A DNA stretch of 64,000 bases from Acidobacteriota bacterium (GTDB lineage Bacteria; Acidobacteriota; Blastocatellia; Pyrinomonadales; Pyrinomonadaceae): NCBI GenBank assembly GCA_029781855.1, contig JAKOVX010000021.1, forward strand, positions 47,315-111,314, written 5' to 3'. The position numbers and the translations under genes are program-made. The first letter of the stretch is position 1. Every line of letters starts with the position of its first letter. Below the pieces are notes generated by a model. The model was not told where the DNA came from. It saw only the letters and a program-made list of their open reading frames with translations, and searched no databases. Shown here piece after piece: positions 36,079 to 43,620 of this stretch.

Positions 36079-37884
36079 TCATTCGAATTCGACTGGTTCG
36101 ATGATGATCCGAGCACGCTTTAGCGTGACGTCAAGGTCGCGACACGTTTCGCGTAGGCTGCGGAGTTTTTCGGGCGGAAAGTCGCGAACCGAAAGAAGGA
36201 CCTCCGAAATATCCTTTTTGGCGCAGATCTGGGCCAATTCGCCATTGGCCGCGAAAACCTCAAGCCCGTGGATCAGTTTGCCGACTTTGAGCGGGTCGTC
36301 GTCGACGAATCCGACCGGAACATATCTGAGCTTCGGGTTGTTCTGAAGTTCCCGGAGCACCATTTCGCCGCCGTCACCGGCACCGTAGATAAGTGCGTTG
36401 CGTTTATCGTCGGACGCAGGCAGCGGGATGGCAAGACGGATCAGGCGAAATGCGGTGCGGCTCCCGATGAGTGCTATCAGGAGCACCATACCGTCGACGA
36501 TAAAGACGGCCCGCGAGTAATCCATAAAGCGGTAGAACAGCAATATGGTCAATACGCTTAGCGTCGAACCAAGCACGACCGCCTTGCCGAACGTCACAAA
36601 ATCGGCCGCACTCGTATATCGCCAGAGACCACGATAAACCCCAACGACGAGGAAGGCCAGGAGCTTGAACAGGATGATGATCGGCAGGCTCCTCAGAAAG
36701 AGGTTCCAATTGGCGGTCGTCTCAAACGACCCGAAAACTATCCAATAGGCCGAATAATACGAGAGTGTGATGAGGGCAACGTCGAGAAAGACTTCGAATA
36801 TCCGCCGTTTGTAAGAAAGCTCGATCAGGAACGCAAAGACGGCGTTTTCCTCGGCCGCCTTTTCCTCCTGTTCGGCCTCGTAGACGTGGACCTTCGAGAG
36901 ATAGACGCCGACAATAACAAGAACGATCGAGAAGGTGGATATCAATGCGAGGCTCTGTACGAAGTCCGCCCGGCTCACGACGAGCGACAAGGCACCGGCG
37001 GAGATCGCGAAAGCGTAAAGCATCAGAACGGCCGAACGTTCGGACAAGCCAAGAGCCACCAGTCTATGGGATGTATGGTCGCGGCCGCCCTGCGACACGC
37101 TGCGGCCCCAGAGTTTGCGGAGCAGCGTCACGAACGTCGTATCGAAGATCGGCACAAAGAGGATGAGCACGGGCACCGCCAGGATCGGAACGATACCGCG
37201 AGAACGGCCACCTGTCTGATTAAGCAAGACCGAGCCCGCGAGAAAGAACCCGACGAACATCGATCCGCAGTCGCCCATAAAGATCGATGCCGGATTGAAA
37301 TTGAAGACCAGAAATCCGAGCAGTGCACCAACAAATGCCGCGATAAGGGCAAGTTCGCTATCGAGGCCATTAACGGCAAAATTGATCGCGAGCGAGATCG
37401 AAGCAATAGCCGAAATGCCCGCCGCGAGGCCATCCATGTTGTCGAGCAGATTGATGGCATTCGTGATGCCGACTATCCAGAAAACAGTTATCGCATAGTC
37501 AATGATCTCGACGCCTGTCAGCGGCAGCGTTAGCCCGAACTGAACAATAGCTATCGCACCTATCAATTGCCCGATCAGTTTCTGATACGGCCGGATGGTC
37601 AAAACATCATCGACCAGTCCGACCAGAAAAAGGAACGAACTGCCGCCGACAAGCACCAGCGAATCGCGGGTGTGCGGAACGAAGATCAGATAAACGACGA
37701 TCGACGTGACAAATATCGCGGTGCCGCCGAGCATCGCAGTCGGCCGTTTATGCCAACGGTCGGATTTCGGCTTGGCGACAAAATCCAGCCGCCACGCGAC
37801 GCTTCGGACCAGCAGGGTCATGGCAACCCCAAGGGCGAAGCTCACGCCGAGGATCAACAGCGTATTTGCGGAAATATATTGCAT
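36079..37884 (-). CDS. WecA-like phosphoglycosyltransferase fused to a FlaA1/CapD-like N-terminal half
   Basis: The 601-residue protein begins with a WecA/MraY-type polyprenyl-phosphate GlcNAc-1-P transferase of about 330 residues. Matches are RWHKRPTAMLGGTAIF, LVDDVLTIRPYQKLIGQLIG, LLDNMDGLAAG, MGDCGSMFVG and GRDHTSHRL. A second unit follows after about 350: four membrane segments and a Rossmann-like CoA-binding domain (LIYGAGDGGEMVLREL, near 495), as at the N-terminus of FlaA1/CapD dehydratases. The catalytic SDR domain of those enzymes is absent. The first half should start glycan synthesis on undecaprenyl phosphate. The second may sense or regulate. The gene is in the middle of the locus. 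Confidence 0.85.
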   Translation of the reverse strand: MQYISANTLLILGVSFALGVAMTLLVRSVAWRLDFVAKPKSDRWHKRPTAMLGGTAIFVTSIVVYLIFVPHTRDSLVLVGGSSFLFLVGLVDDVLTIRPYQKLIGQLIGAIAIVQFGLTLPLTGVEIIDYAITVFWIVGITNAINLLDNMDGLAAGISAIASISLAINFAVNGLDSELALIAAFVGALLGFLVFNFNPASIFMGDCGSMFVGFFLAGSVLLNQTGGRSRGIVPILAVPVLILFVPIFDTTFVTLLRKLWGRSVSQGGRDHTSHRLVALGLSERSAVLMLYAFAISAGALSLVVSRADFVQSLALISTFSIVLVIVGVYLSKVHVYEAEQEEKAAEENAVFAFLIELSYKRRIFEVFLDVALITLSYYSAYWIVFGSFETTANWNLFLRSLPIIILFKLLAFLVVGVYRGLWRYTSAADFVTFGKAVVLGSTLSVLTILLFYRFMDYSRAVFIVDGMVLLIALIGSRTAFRLIRLAIPLPASDDKRNALIYGAGDGGEMVLRELQNNPKLRYVPVGFVDDDPLKVGKLIHGLEVFAANGELAQICAKKDISEVLLSVRDFPPEKLRSLRETCRDLDVTLKRARIIIEPVEFE

Positions 37885-37950
37885 CAGGACATTGAAAACA
37901 AACGGTATATGCCGTGTAGAAAAGTATGCGCCGAACGGACTATCTTATCA

Positions 37951-39171
37951 TCACGGGGCAAGCTCGCGGTAGAGCCGCTTAATGTCCGAGACCAATCTTT
38001 CGGTCGAATAGTTGGTGACGACAAACTCTCTGCCGTCGCGGGCGATGTCGTTCCGCAATTTTTCGTCACTGGCGAGGTGGATAAGGGCATTCGCGAACGC
38101 CGTGCTCGAACCGGGCGTCGTTGTGATACCGCGTTCACAGACGTCGTAGCCGTCACGGCTCTCCACCTTTTCGCCGGCGAGATCGATCACGCCGCCGACC
38201 GCGGTCGAAACGAAAGGTACGCCCGCGGCCATCGCCTCGATCAACGAGAGCGGGGTTCCCTCATTGGCGGATGTCAGGGCGATGATGTCCATTCCGGGCA
38301 GCAATGCCGAAACGTCGGTGCGGTTGCCGAGAAAAGTGACAGCACGCTCGATACCGAGGTCCTTGGTGGTGCTTTCGAGTTCGGCCCGCAGCTCGCCGTC
38401 ACCGATGATGACAAATCGCATCTTCGGCGATGACGAGTCGCCCGTTATCTCAGCGGCCGCTTCGAGCAGCATCGGAATATTCTTGATCGCCGTCAGGCGC
38501 CCGACAAAACCAACGATCATTTCTTCGTCCGAGGCGCCGATCTCATCTCGCAGCACGGCACGCGATGTCGTGTCGGCGTCAAACTGCGAAAGGTCGATCC
38601 CGAGCGGGATAATACTGAACTGTTCGGCACGACCGACGCCAAAATCCCCATTTATCTCATGAAACTGTTGGCGTGAGATGGTGATTATCCTGTCGGTCGC
38701 AAACCTTGCCAGCATCCGTTCGATCGTCAAAAAGATGCGCGTTTTAGCTGCACCGTAGTAGCTGTGAAAGACGTGCCCGTGAAACGTGTGAACGACCTTC
38801 AACTTTCGCGGTCGGCCGATCAGCGTCTGCCAAGTCAGCCAACGATAGAGAAATGCGGCGGAGCGTCCGATCGTGCCCGCCTTGGCAGTGTGGGTATGGA
38901 CAACGTCAGGCGTAAATTCCCGCATCAGGCGATAGACCTTCCAAAGCGAGATGATATCCTTGGGTGAAAGCTCGCGGCTGAGTTCGGCGATGAAAACGGG
39001 CGAGACGCGGTTTTCCGCGGCAAAGTAGCTCATGTCCTCCTCGCCGGGAGGAACCGTTCCGGCAACGAGCAGGCTCTGAAACTCGTCATCATTGAGACCG
39101 TTCGTCAGCCAGACGACGTGACGCGCGGGCCCACCGACGTTAAGACGGGCTATGATGCGGAGGATCTTCAT
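37951..39171 (-). CDS. GT4-family glycosyltransferase
   Basis: At 406 residues this is a full-length GT-B enzyme. The start ILRIIARLNVGGPARHVVWL has the glycine loop. VHTHTAKAGTIGRSAAF, IPLGIDLSQFD and VGFVGRLTAIKNIPMLLEAA follow. The donor site reads IIALTSANEGTPLSLIEAMA, which matches the conserved E-x7-E stretch. The opening and TAKAGTIGR resemble enzymes that add sugars to polyprenyl-linked EPS intermediates. It lies between the WecA fusion and the hicBA pair on the same strand, and likely extends the same glycan. Confidence 0.9.
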   Translation of the reverse strand: MKILRIIARLNVGGPARHVVWLTNGLNDDEFQSLLVAGTVPPGEEDMSYFAAENRVSPVFIAELSRELSPKDIISLWKVYRLMREFTPDVVHTHTAKAGTIGRSAAFLYRWLTWQTLIGRPRKLKVVHTFHGHVFHSYYGAAKTRIFLTIERMLARFATDRIITISRQQFHEINGDFGVGRAEQFSIIPLGIDLSQFDADTTSRAVLRDEIGASDEEMIVGFVGRLTAIKNIPMLLEAAAEITGDSSSPKMRFVIIGDGELRAELESTTKDLGIERAVTFLGNRTDVSALLPGMDIIALTSANEGTPLSLIEAMAAGVPFVSTAVGGVIDLAGEKVESRDGYDVCERGITTTPGSSTAFANALIHLASDEKLRNDIARDGREFVVTNYSTERLVSDIKRLYRELAP

Positions 39172-39194
39172 TTCGGAAGTAAATTATCGCGCCG

Positions 39195-39281
39195 ACGGAG
39201 AGCGTCCGTAGACGGCTCGGGAATTTTCTTCCGAAGCGGTCCGCGGCCAAACGGTCGTGCGGGTTGCCGCTGCTCTCCGTC
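39195..39281. promoter_or_regulatory. Long-loop inverted repeat upstream of the GT4 gene
   Basis: GACGGAGAGC (39195-39204) and GCTCTCCGTC (39272-39281) are perfect 10-bp inverted arms separated by 67 bp. They lie in the 140-bp gap between the rmlC remnant and the GT4 start. A transcript from the minus strand could fold here; there is no T run, so it is not a terminator. Its role is unknown. Confidence 0.4.
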
Positions 39282-39310
39282 AGACACGGTGACGATCGCG
39301 CCGCCTATCG

Positions 39311-39349
39311 TCAGTCCTGATCCATCTGAAAGATCGTGTCGAGTAACAT
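39311..39349 (-). pseudogene. Remnant of the rmlC-like gene 3' end
   Basis: Right after the hicA stop, the minus strand reads LLDTIFQMDQD and a stop. The intact rmlC-like protein ends HDTIFQMEDEDL. The two share a 19-bp exact direct repeat (39322-39340 and 39779-39797). This looks like the old 3' end of the gene, displaced by the hicBA pair. Confidence 0.65.
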
Positions 39350-39565
39350 CTATAACCGAGAGAACTCATTTTCCGAGATACCTGCCTGACGCAAGATACT
39401 TCTCAATGTTCCGCTTGCGATCTCACGGTGACGAGGAACGGTTGCGGTTCGTGTACCTTCCGGTGTGATCTTGGCGAACTTAACGTGACTTCCTGTTTGG
39501 CCTGCCTCGAAAAAACCTGCAAGGAGGAGCTTTCGCCGGACTTCGCGAAACGGCAGCGGCTTCAC
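39350..39565 (-). CDS. hicA: HicA-family mRNA interferase toxin
   Basis: The protein has 71 residues with the dsRBD-like HicA pattern. LPFREVRRKLLLAGFF leads to the catalytic-type His27 in GQTGSHVKF. VPRHREIASGTLRSILRQAG follows. HicA toxins cleave mRNA in the cytoplasm. The start is GTG 39565, overlapping the end of hicB by 4 bp, so the antitoxin is made first. That is the less common hicB-hicA order. The pair is embedded in the glycan locus, between rmlC-like and GT4 genes. Confidence 0.85.
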   Translation of the reverse strand: MKPLPFREVRRKLLLAGFFEAGQTGSHVKFAKITPEGTRTATVPRHREIASGTLRSILRQAGISENEFSRL

Positions 39566-39765
39566 GCAGCGACCTCGAATTCGATCGTTCGTACGTTCGG
39601 CATGACCGACGCGGTAGGAGGTGCAAAGTGCAGCTCTAACGCATCACGTAAATTGTCGAGTGCCTCGGCTTCGGTGTGGCCCTGCGAGGCAATGTCCACA
39701 TCCAGACACTGAGCCACGAACCACTTACCCTCTTGCCAAACAACGGCTCTCACATTTTTGTTCAT
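39562..39765 (-). CDS. hicB: HicB-family antitoxin
   Basis: The protein has 67 residues. VRAVVWQEGKWFVAQCLDVD and ASQGHTEAEALDNLRDALEL match the HicB partial RNase H fold (G-x-T-x-x-E-A-x-x-N). There is no added DNA-binding domain, so autoregulation by HicB itself is unlikely in the usual way. ATG 39765 overlaps the stop of the rmlC-like gene by 4 bp (ATGA), and its own end overlaps hicA. The toxin-antitoxin pair is therefore translated from the glycan operon transcript. Confidence 0.85.
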   Translation of the reverse strand: MNKNVRAVVWQEGKWFVAQCLDVDIASQGHTEAEALDNLRDALELHFAPPTASVMPNVRTIEFEVAA

Positions 39766-40277
39766 AGATCCTCGTCTTCCATCTGAAAGATCGTGTCATG
39801 GTCGTCCTCGTGGCGGATCTCGTCGATCGGCTCACGCTTGCCCTCGCCCATATAGAGCCTGTTTGGACAGTTTATCACCATGCCGTCGACGTCCCCAACA
39901 TTTTTGTAGCCGTGAACCACGCCCTTTGGCACGACCACCGCCATTGGGTTGTCGATGCCGACCAGCAGCGTCATCCGATGATTGAATGTCGGTGAATCGG
40001 GGCGGTTGTCCCACATCCGCATCTTGAACGTGGAGGGCCCGATGAAACAAAACAGGTCGGCCTGGTCAACGTGTTCATGCGGGCCGCGAGCAACGCCCGG
40101 GTTGGTGAACGAGATGTACGACATCGCCGGGTAAAACTCAGCGTCCAGCTCATCGTGTCGAAAAAGCTCCGCCAACCATCCGCGGTCATCGTGAAATTTC
40201 TTCAGCTCGTAAACGACAACGTCGCGGATGGGTTTTTCAACGAAAATGGAAGCTGTTTCTTGGGTTGGAATCGTCAT
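39762..40277 (-). CDS. dTDP-4-dehydrorhamnose 3,5-epimerase-like cupin (RmlC/FdtA type)
   Basis: The protein has 171 residues. IRDVVVYELKKFHDDRGWLA is the family start. SYISFTNPGVARGPHEHVDQ holds the cupin histidines, and VVPKGVVHGYKNV and NCPNRLYMGE close the barrel. RmlC itself is slightly longer and has a more conserved His-Asp pair, so this may epimerise or isomerise a related dTDP-sugar. It works with the RmlA-like gene at 40855; RmlB and RmlD are not in this window. Its last 35 bp are duplicated beyond hicBA. Confidence 0.8.
   Translation of the reverse strand: MTIPTQETASIFVEKPIRDVVVYELKKFHDDRGWLAELFRHDELDAEFYPAMSYISFTNPGVARGPHEHVDQADLFCFIGPSTFKMRMWDNRPDSPTFNHRMTLLVGIDNPMAVVVPKGVVHGYKNVGDVDGMVINCPNRLYMGEGKREPIDEIRHEDDHDTIFQMEDEDL
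39779..39797. repeat. 19-bp direct repeat, copy in the intact rmlC-like gene
   Basis: CCATCTGAAAGATCGTGTC here is repeated exactly at 39322-39340. The two copies flank hicB and hicA at a distance of 457 bp, in the same orientation. Both encode DTIFQM at the C-terminus of the rmlC-like protein. Confidence 0.85.
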
Positions 40278-40336
40278 AAAAATTGATCGTTCAAGTTAGC
40301 TCTATCGGTTTTGGGTGCTCATGGCGAATATAAGAA

Positions 40337-40385
40337 TTTAACCGCAAAGACCGCAAAGTTTGACGCAAAGGACGCAAAGACATCT
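40337..40385 (+). repeat. Left inverted repeat of the GxxExxY unit
   Basis: It reads TTAACCGCAAAG, then CCGCAAAG, then GACGCAAAGGACGCAAAGA, a string of GCAAAG words spaced about 9 bp. It abuts the stop of the GxxExxY gene. Confidence 0.8.
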
Positions 40386-40762
40386 CAAAGCCCGTTGACG
40401 ACCCGTCTGATGCCGTCCTTCATCAGGGTCACATTAAAATTTAGTATCAGCCCAAGCCTGCAGTCTGATAATTTCAAGTATGTAAGAACTTGAGCAAGAT
40501 GCAAATCGTGGATCGCATCAACCGCCTTTATCTCGATCACCAGTTTTCGTTCGACCAGCAGGTCTATGCGGTATCCGAATTCGAGCTTTACCTCCTCGTA
40601 GATCAGCGGCAAGGCCTTTTCCTTTTCAACGCTTAGTCCCGACTGGACGAGTTCGTAAAACAAACATTCCTGATACGAAGATTCGAGCAGGCCGGGACCG
40701 AGTGTCTGATGTACCTTGATCGCTCGATTGATCACCAAATTTGAAAGCGAATTCTCGTCCAT
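40385..40762 (-). CDS. GxxExxY protein, PD-(D/E)xK nuclease-like
   Basis: The protein has 125 residues, the standard length for this family. Gly24, Glu27 and Tyr30 make the name motif in GPGLLESSYQECL. Asp67, Glu77 and Lys79 in YRIDLLVERKLVIEIKA form the D-x9-E-x-K core of PD-(D/E)xK nucleases. LNFNVTLMKDGIRRVVNGL is the usual C-terminus. All core residues are intact. The family's job is not known; nuclease activity is inferred. The gene lies between two long inverted repeats and directly abuts both, so the repeats and gene probably travel as a unit. Confidence 0.9.
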   Translation of the reverse strand: MDENSLSNLVINRAIKVHQTLGPGLLESSYQECLFYELVQSGLSVEKEKALPLIYEEVKLEFGYRIDLLVERKLVIEIKAVDAIHDLHLAQVLTYLKLSDCRLGLILNFNVTLMKDGIRRVVNGL

Positions 40763-40763
40763 C

Positions 40764-40814
40764 GACGTCTCTTTGCGTCCTTTGCCGATCTTACTTTGCG
40801 AACTTTGCGGTTAA
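40764..40814 (-). repeat. Right inverted repeat of the GxxExxY unit
   Basis: Its reverse complement reads TTAACCGCAAAG, TTCGCAAAG, then GGCAAAGGACGCAAAGAGA. It matches the left repeat over most of its length with a few substitutions and a 3-bp size difference. It starts 2 bp from the gene's start codon. Confidence 0.8.
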
Positions 40815-40854
40815 TGCTTTCTCTTTTCTTAGATCCGATTCACGACTCGCCCAA

Positions 40855-41583
40855 CTACAAGTTATTCGCGCCGGTTTTCGCAACCAAGTTAGACGCGAGC
40901 AGGAGACTGTCGAAGGTGCCGGCGTCGGTCCACCAGCCGTCGAGTTCGTTCCAGGTCATCTCTCCGCGCCGGATATAGTGATTGTTTACGTCGGTGATCT
41001 CGAGTTCGCCGCGGCCCGACGGGACGAGCGTCTTGATCACGTCGAAGACGGTGGCGTCGTAGAAATAAATGCCGATGACGGCGAGATCAGATTTAGGTAC
41101 GCTCGGCTTTTCCTCGATATTCAGCACGCGGCTGCCGTCGAGCTCCGGCACGCCGAAACGCTGCGGGTCGGGCACCTTTTTCAAAAGGATCTTGGCACCT
41201 TTGCCCTGCGCGCGGTATTCGTCGGCGGCCGCACGGATATTGCCCTCGATGATATTGTCGCCGAGGATCACGCAGACGGGCCCGTCGTCGGCAAAATGCT
41301 GGACGAGCGACAGAGCGTCGGCGATGCCGCCCTCGCCCTCCTGATATGTGTAATTGAGATGCTTGAGCCCGAAGTCCTTGCCGTTCCGCAGCAGTTTAAG
41401 AAAATCGCCCGCCGAGTTGCCACCGGTGACGATCATAATGTCGTCGATGCCCGCATTGATAAGGGCCTCGATCGGATAATAGATCATCGGCTTGTTAAAA
41501 ACGGGGAGCAAATGCTTGTTCGTGATCCGGGTCAGCGGGCTCAGACGCGAGCCCAGGCCGCCGGCTAATACAACACCTTTCAT
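40855..41583 (-). CDS. rfbA: Glucose-1-phosphate thymidylyltransferase-like (RmlA/short type)
   Basis: From ATG 41583 the protein has 242 residues. VVLAGGLGSRLSPLTRITNK is the nucleotide-binding loop with the catalytic Arg and Lys; HLLPVFNKPMIYYPIEAL follows. VCVILGDNIIEG holds the metal-binding Asp. GVPELDGSRVLNIEEKPSVP and GIYFYDATVFDVI are typical. The protein is shorter than E. coli RmlA by about 50 residues, lacking the C-terminal regulatory helices. It should make dTDP-glucose, the entry point to dTDP-deoxysugars. The frame extends to 41604, but the ATG at 41583 fits the family. Confidence 0.85.
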   Translation of the reverse strand: MKGVVLAGGLGSRLSPLTRITNKHLLPVFNKPMIYYPIEALINAGIDDIMIVTGGNSAGDFLKLLRNGKDFGLKHLNYTYQEGEGGIADALSLVQHFADDGPVCVILGDNIIEGNIRAAADEYRAQGKGAKILLKKVPDPQRFGVPELDGSRVLNIEEKPSVPKSDLAVIGIYFYDATVFDVIKTLVPSGRGELEITDVNNHYIRRGEMTWNELDGWWTDAGTFDSLLLASNLVAKTGANNL

Positions 41584-41642
41584 ATAAATTTCGTAATGAC
41601 GCAACTAAGTGGACCTATACGCCCGCGTAGTTAAAGCTGCTA

Positions 41643-41690
41643 TTTTAACCGCAAAGCTCGCAAAGTTCATCGCAAAGGACGCAAAGGTTA
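41643..41690 (+). repeat. Solo copy of the AACCGCAAAG repeat
   Basis: It has the same layout as the left end of the GxxExxY unit: TTTTAACCGCAAAG, CTCGCAAAG, then CGCAAAGGACGCAAAGG. It lies alone between the asnB stop and the rmlA-like gene, in the same orientation as the left repeat. No gene accompanies it. Confidence 0.8.
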
Positions 41691-41734
41691 AGACAATTAT
41701 AAACACGGCGATCGCATAGGGACCGAGAACATCC

Positions 41735-43618
41735 TCAATCAATGAACCGCTGAAACCAAAGTTCTAGCATCAACAGGCTCCATATCTGGAACGCGTGGTC
41801 CTGCTCGCCTCTTGTATGCTCCGCGACGTAGCGTTCGATCATCGCCGGCTTGATGATGCCGCGTTTGAGCGACGTTTCGGACAACAGGACGTCGCGGACG
41901 AAGTTTTTCATCTCGCCGCGAAACCATTTTCCGACCGGCACGCCAAAGCCCATCTTTCGACGGTAGACGACCTCCGGCGGGACCAATCTTGCTGCGACCT
42001 TTTTGAGCAATGACTTTGTCCGCAGCCGGCTCATCTTAAGATTTTCGGGCAGGCTCGCGGCAAACTCGATCATTTTATGGTCGAGAAAAGGCGAGCGGGC
42101 CTCGAGCGAATTTGCCATCGTGGCGATGTCCACCTTGACCAGCAGATCATTTGGCAGATAGGTCATCTGGTCGGTCAGGAGCGTAGCATCGAGTACGCCG
42201 AGCCCGTTCGCCCGGGAAAACCATTTATCAAGCACGTTAGAAGTCTTCGAGCCGTTGATCCGAGCCTTAAAATCGTCCGTATACATCTCAGCCCGTACTG
42301 CCGGCTTGAATGTCGACATCCAGCGGTGATAACGCGGCAAACGGTCCTCGTTGGCCGAGGTGAAAAAACGCTGCACGTCGCGTATCCGTGTCTTTTTGAG
42401 CGGCGACGAGGGCAGCAGATTGACCGGCCCCTCGATCAACGCCTTACGCACAAACCCCGGGATACTCTTGTACATTTCGGCGAGTTCCATCGCCATATAC
42501 CGCTCGTACCCGGCAAAGCTCTCGTCGCCGCCGTCGCCATTGAGTGCCACGGTGACGTGCTTTCGCGTTTCTTTGGCGACGTAGTATGTCGGGATCGCGC
42601 TTGAGTCGGCGTACGGTTCGCCGTAATGGTCAACGAGCAGCGGCAAAACCTCGAGTGCGTCCGGGCGGACGATAAACTCGTTATATTCGGCACCGACGTG
42701 CTCGGCGACGTGGCGAGCGTATTTCAGCTCGCTGAAATCCTGTTCCTCAAACCCGATCGAAAAGGTTTTGACCGGCGTCTCGCTCTCCTGTGCCATCAGG
42801 GCAACTACCGCGGACGAGTCGACACCGCCCGAGAGAAAGGCGCCGAGCGGGACCTCCGAGATCATCCGCATCCGCGTTGCTTCGCGAAGGATGCGGGTCG
42901 TTTCGTCGATCGCCTCGGACTCGGTGATCTTGATCTTTTTCGAAAAATCGGGCAGCCAGTATCGCTGTGTCTCCACCTTGCCGTCATGCCAGCGAAGCCA
43001 ATGACCGGGCTCGAGCTTGCGGATCTGCGTAAACGCGGTCTGCGGCGCCGGCACGCAGAGATAGGTGAGATAGCTGTCGATCGCCGCGTAGTCGACCTCA
43101 CGCGTTACCGCGGGGTGTTTCAGCATCGCCTGAAACTCTGAGCCGAAGACGAGATCGCCATTCGCCTGGTGCGAATAGAGGATCGGCTTTTTGCCGACAC
43201 GGTCGCGCGCGAGGAAGAGCGTCTTTTCGGTCTCGTCCCATATCGCGATCGCGAACATCCCGCGTAGGTGCTGCAGGCAATCGACGCCGTATTCGTCGTA
43301 GAGATGGACGATCGCCTCGGTGTCCGAATGGGTATAAAACCGGTGGCCGCGTTGCTCGAGGTCCTCACGCAGCTCGCGGTAATTGTAGATCTCGCCGTTG
43401 AAAACGATCCACTTTGTCCTATCCTCGTTATGCATCGGCTGCTTGCCCGAGGCGAGATCGATGATCGCCAGCCGCCGCATCGCGAGGCCCACATTCTCAT
43501 TCAGGTAAAATCCGTCGTCATCCGGCCCGCGGTGTACGATCGCAGCATTCATCGCCCCGAGCACCTCGCGGTCCGCGGCGCGGGCAGCATTATTTACAAA
43601 ACCGATGATCCCGCACAT
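41735..43618 (-). CDS. asnB: Asparagine synthetase, glutamine-hydrolysing (AsnB type)
   Basis: The protein has 627 residues. It begins with MCGIIGF, so Cys2 is the glutaminase nucleophile after Met removal. NAAIVHRGPDDDGFY and FNGEIYNYRELR follow in the N-terminal domain. The synthetase domain has GAFLSGGVDSSAVVALMA (PP-loop) and FALNGDGGDE-like VALNGDGGDESFAGYERY. It converts aspartate and glutamine to asparagine. In glycan loci, AsnB paralogues often amidate a sugar acid or amino-acid decoration, so a glycan substrate is as likely as free aspartate. It is separated from the membrane gene upstream by 2 bp. Confidence 0.9.
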   Translation of the reverse strand: MCGIIGFVNNAARAADREVLGAMNAAIVHRGPDDDGFYLNENVGLAMRRLAIIDLASGKQPMHNEDRTKWIVFNGEIYNYRELREDLEQRGHRFYTHSDTEAIVHLYDEYGVDCLQHLRGMFAIAIWDETEKTLFLARDRVGKKPILYSHQANGDLVFGSEFQAMLKHPAVTREVDYAAIDSYLTYLCVPAPQTAFTQIRKLEPGHWLRWHDGKVETQRYWLPDFSKKIKITESEAIDETTRILREATRMRMISEVPLGAFLSGGVDSSAVVALMAQESETPVKTFSIGFEEQDFSELKYARHVAEHVGAEYNEFIVRPDALEVLPLLVDHYGEPYADSSAIPTYYVAKETRKHVTVALNGDGGDESFAGYERYMAMELAEMYKSIPGFVRKALIEGPVNLLPSSPLKKTRIRDVQRFFTSANEDRLPRYHRWMSTFKPAVRAEMYTDDFKARINGSKTSNVLDKWFSRANGLGVLDATLLTDQMTYLPNDLLVKVDIATMANSLEARSPFLDHKMIEFAASLPENLKMSRLRTKSLLKKVAARLVPPEVVYRRKMGFGVPVGKWFRGEMKNFVRDVLLSETSLKRGIIKPAMIERYVAEHTRGEQDHAFQIWSLLMLELWFQRFID

Positions 43619-43620
43619 CT

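Larger units (their letters stand above)
40337..40814. mobile_element. GxxExxY unit bounded by long inverted repeats
   Basis: A 478-bp unit has about 49-51-bp imperfect inverted ends and one gene, the GxxExxY protein, filling the space between them. Each end runs from TTAACCGCAAAG outward to GCAAAGGACGCAAAGA next to the gene. It lies in the gap between the rmlA-like and rmlC-like genes. No transposase is present, and I see no clear short target duplication at the outer borders. A mobile or formerly mobile nature is inferred from the shape and from further copies of the end sequence at 41643 and, degenerate, at 60733. Confidence 0.6.

Noticed and set aside
36886..37533. Plus-strand frame of 215 residues opposite the WecA fusion
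   Set aside because: Antisense to membrane segments of the real gene; highly charged mirror product.
39195..39281. Terminator for the rmlC-hicBA transcript
   Set aside because: The 10-bp arms are 67 bp apart and no T run follows on either strand.
40337..40814. CRISPR array suggested by repeated GCAAAG words
   Set aside because: The words are only about 6-9 bp, spaced irregularly with no unique spacers, and no cas gene is in the window.
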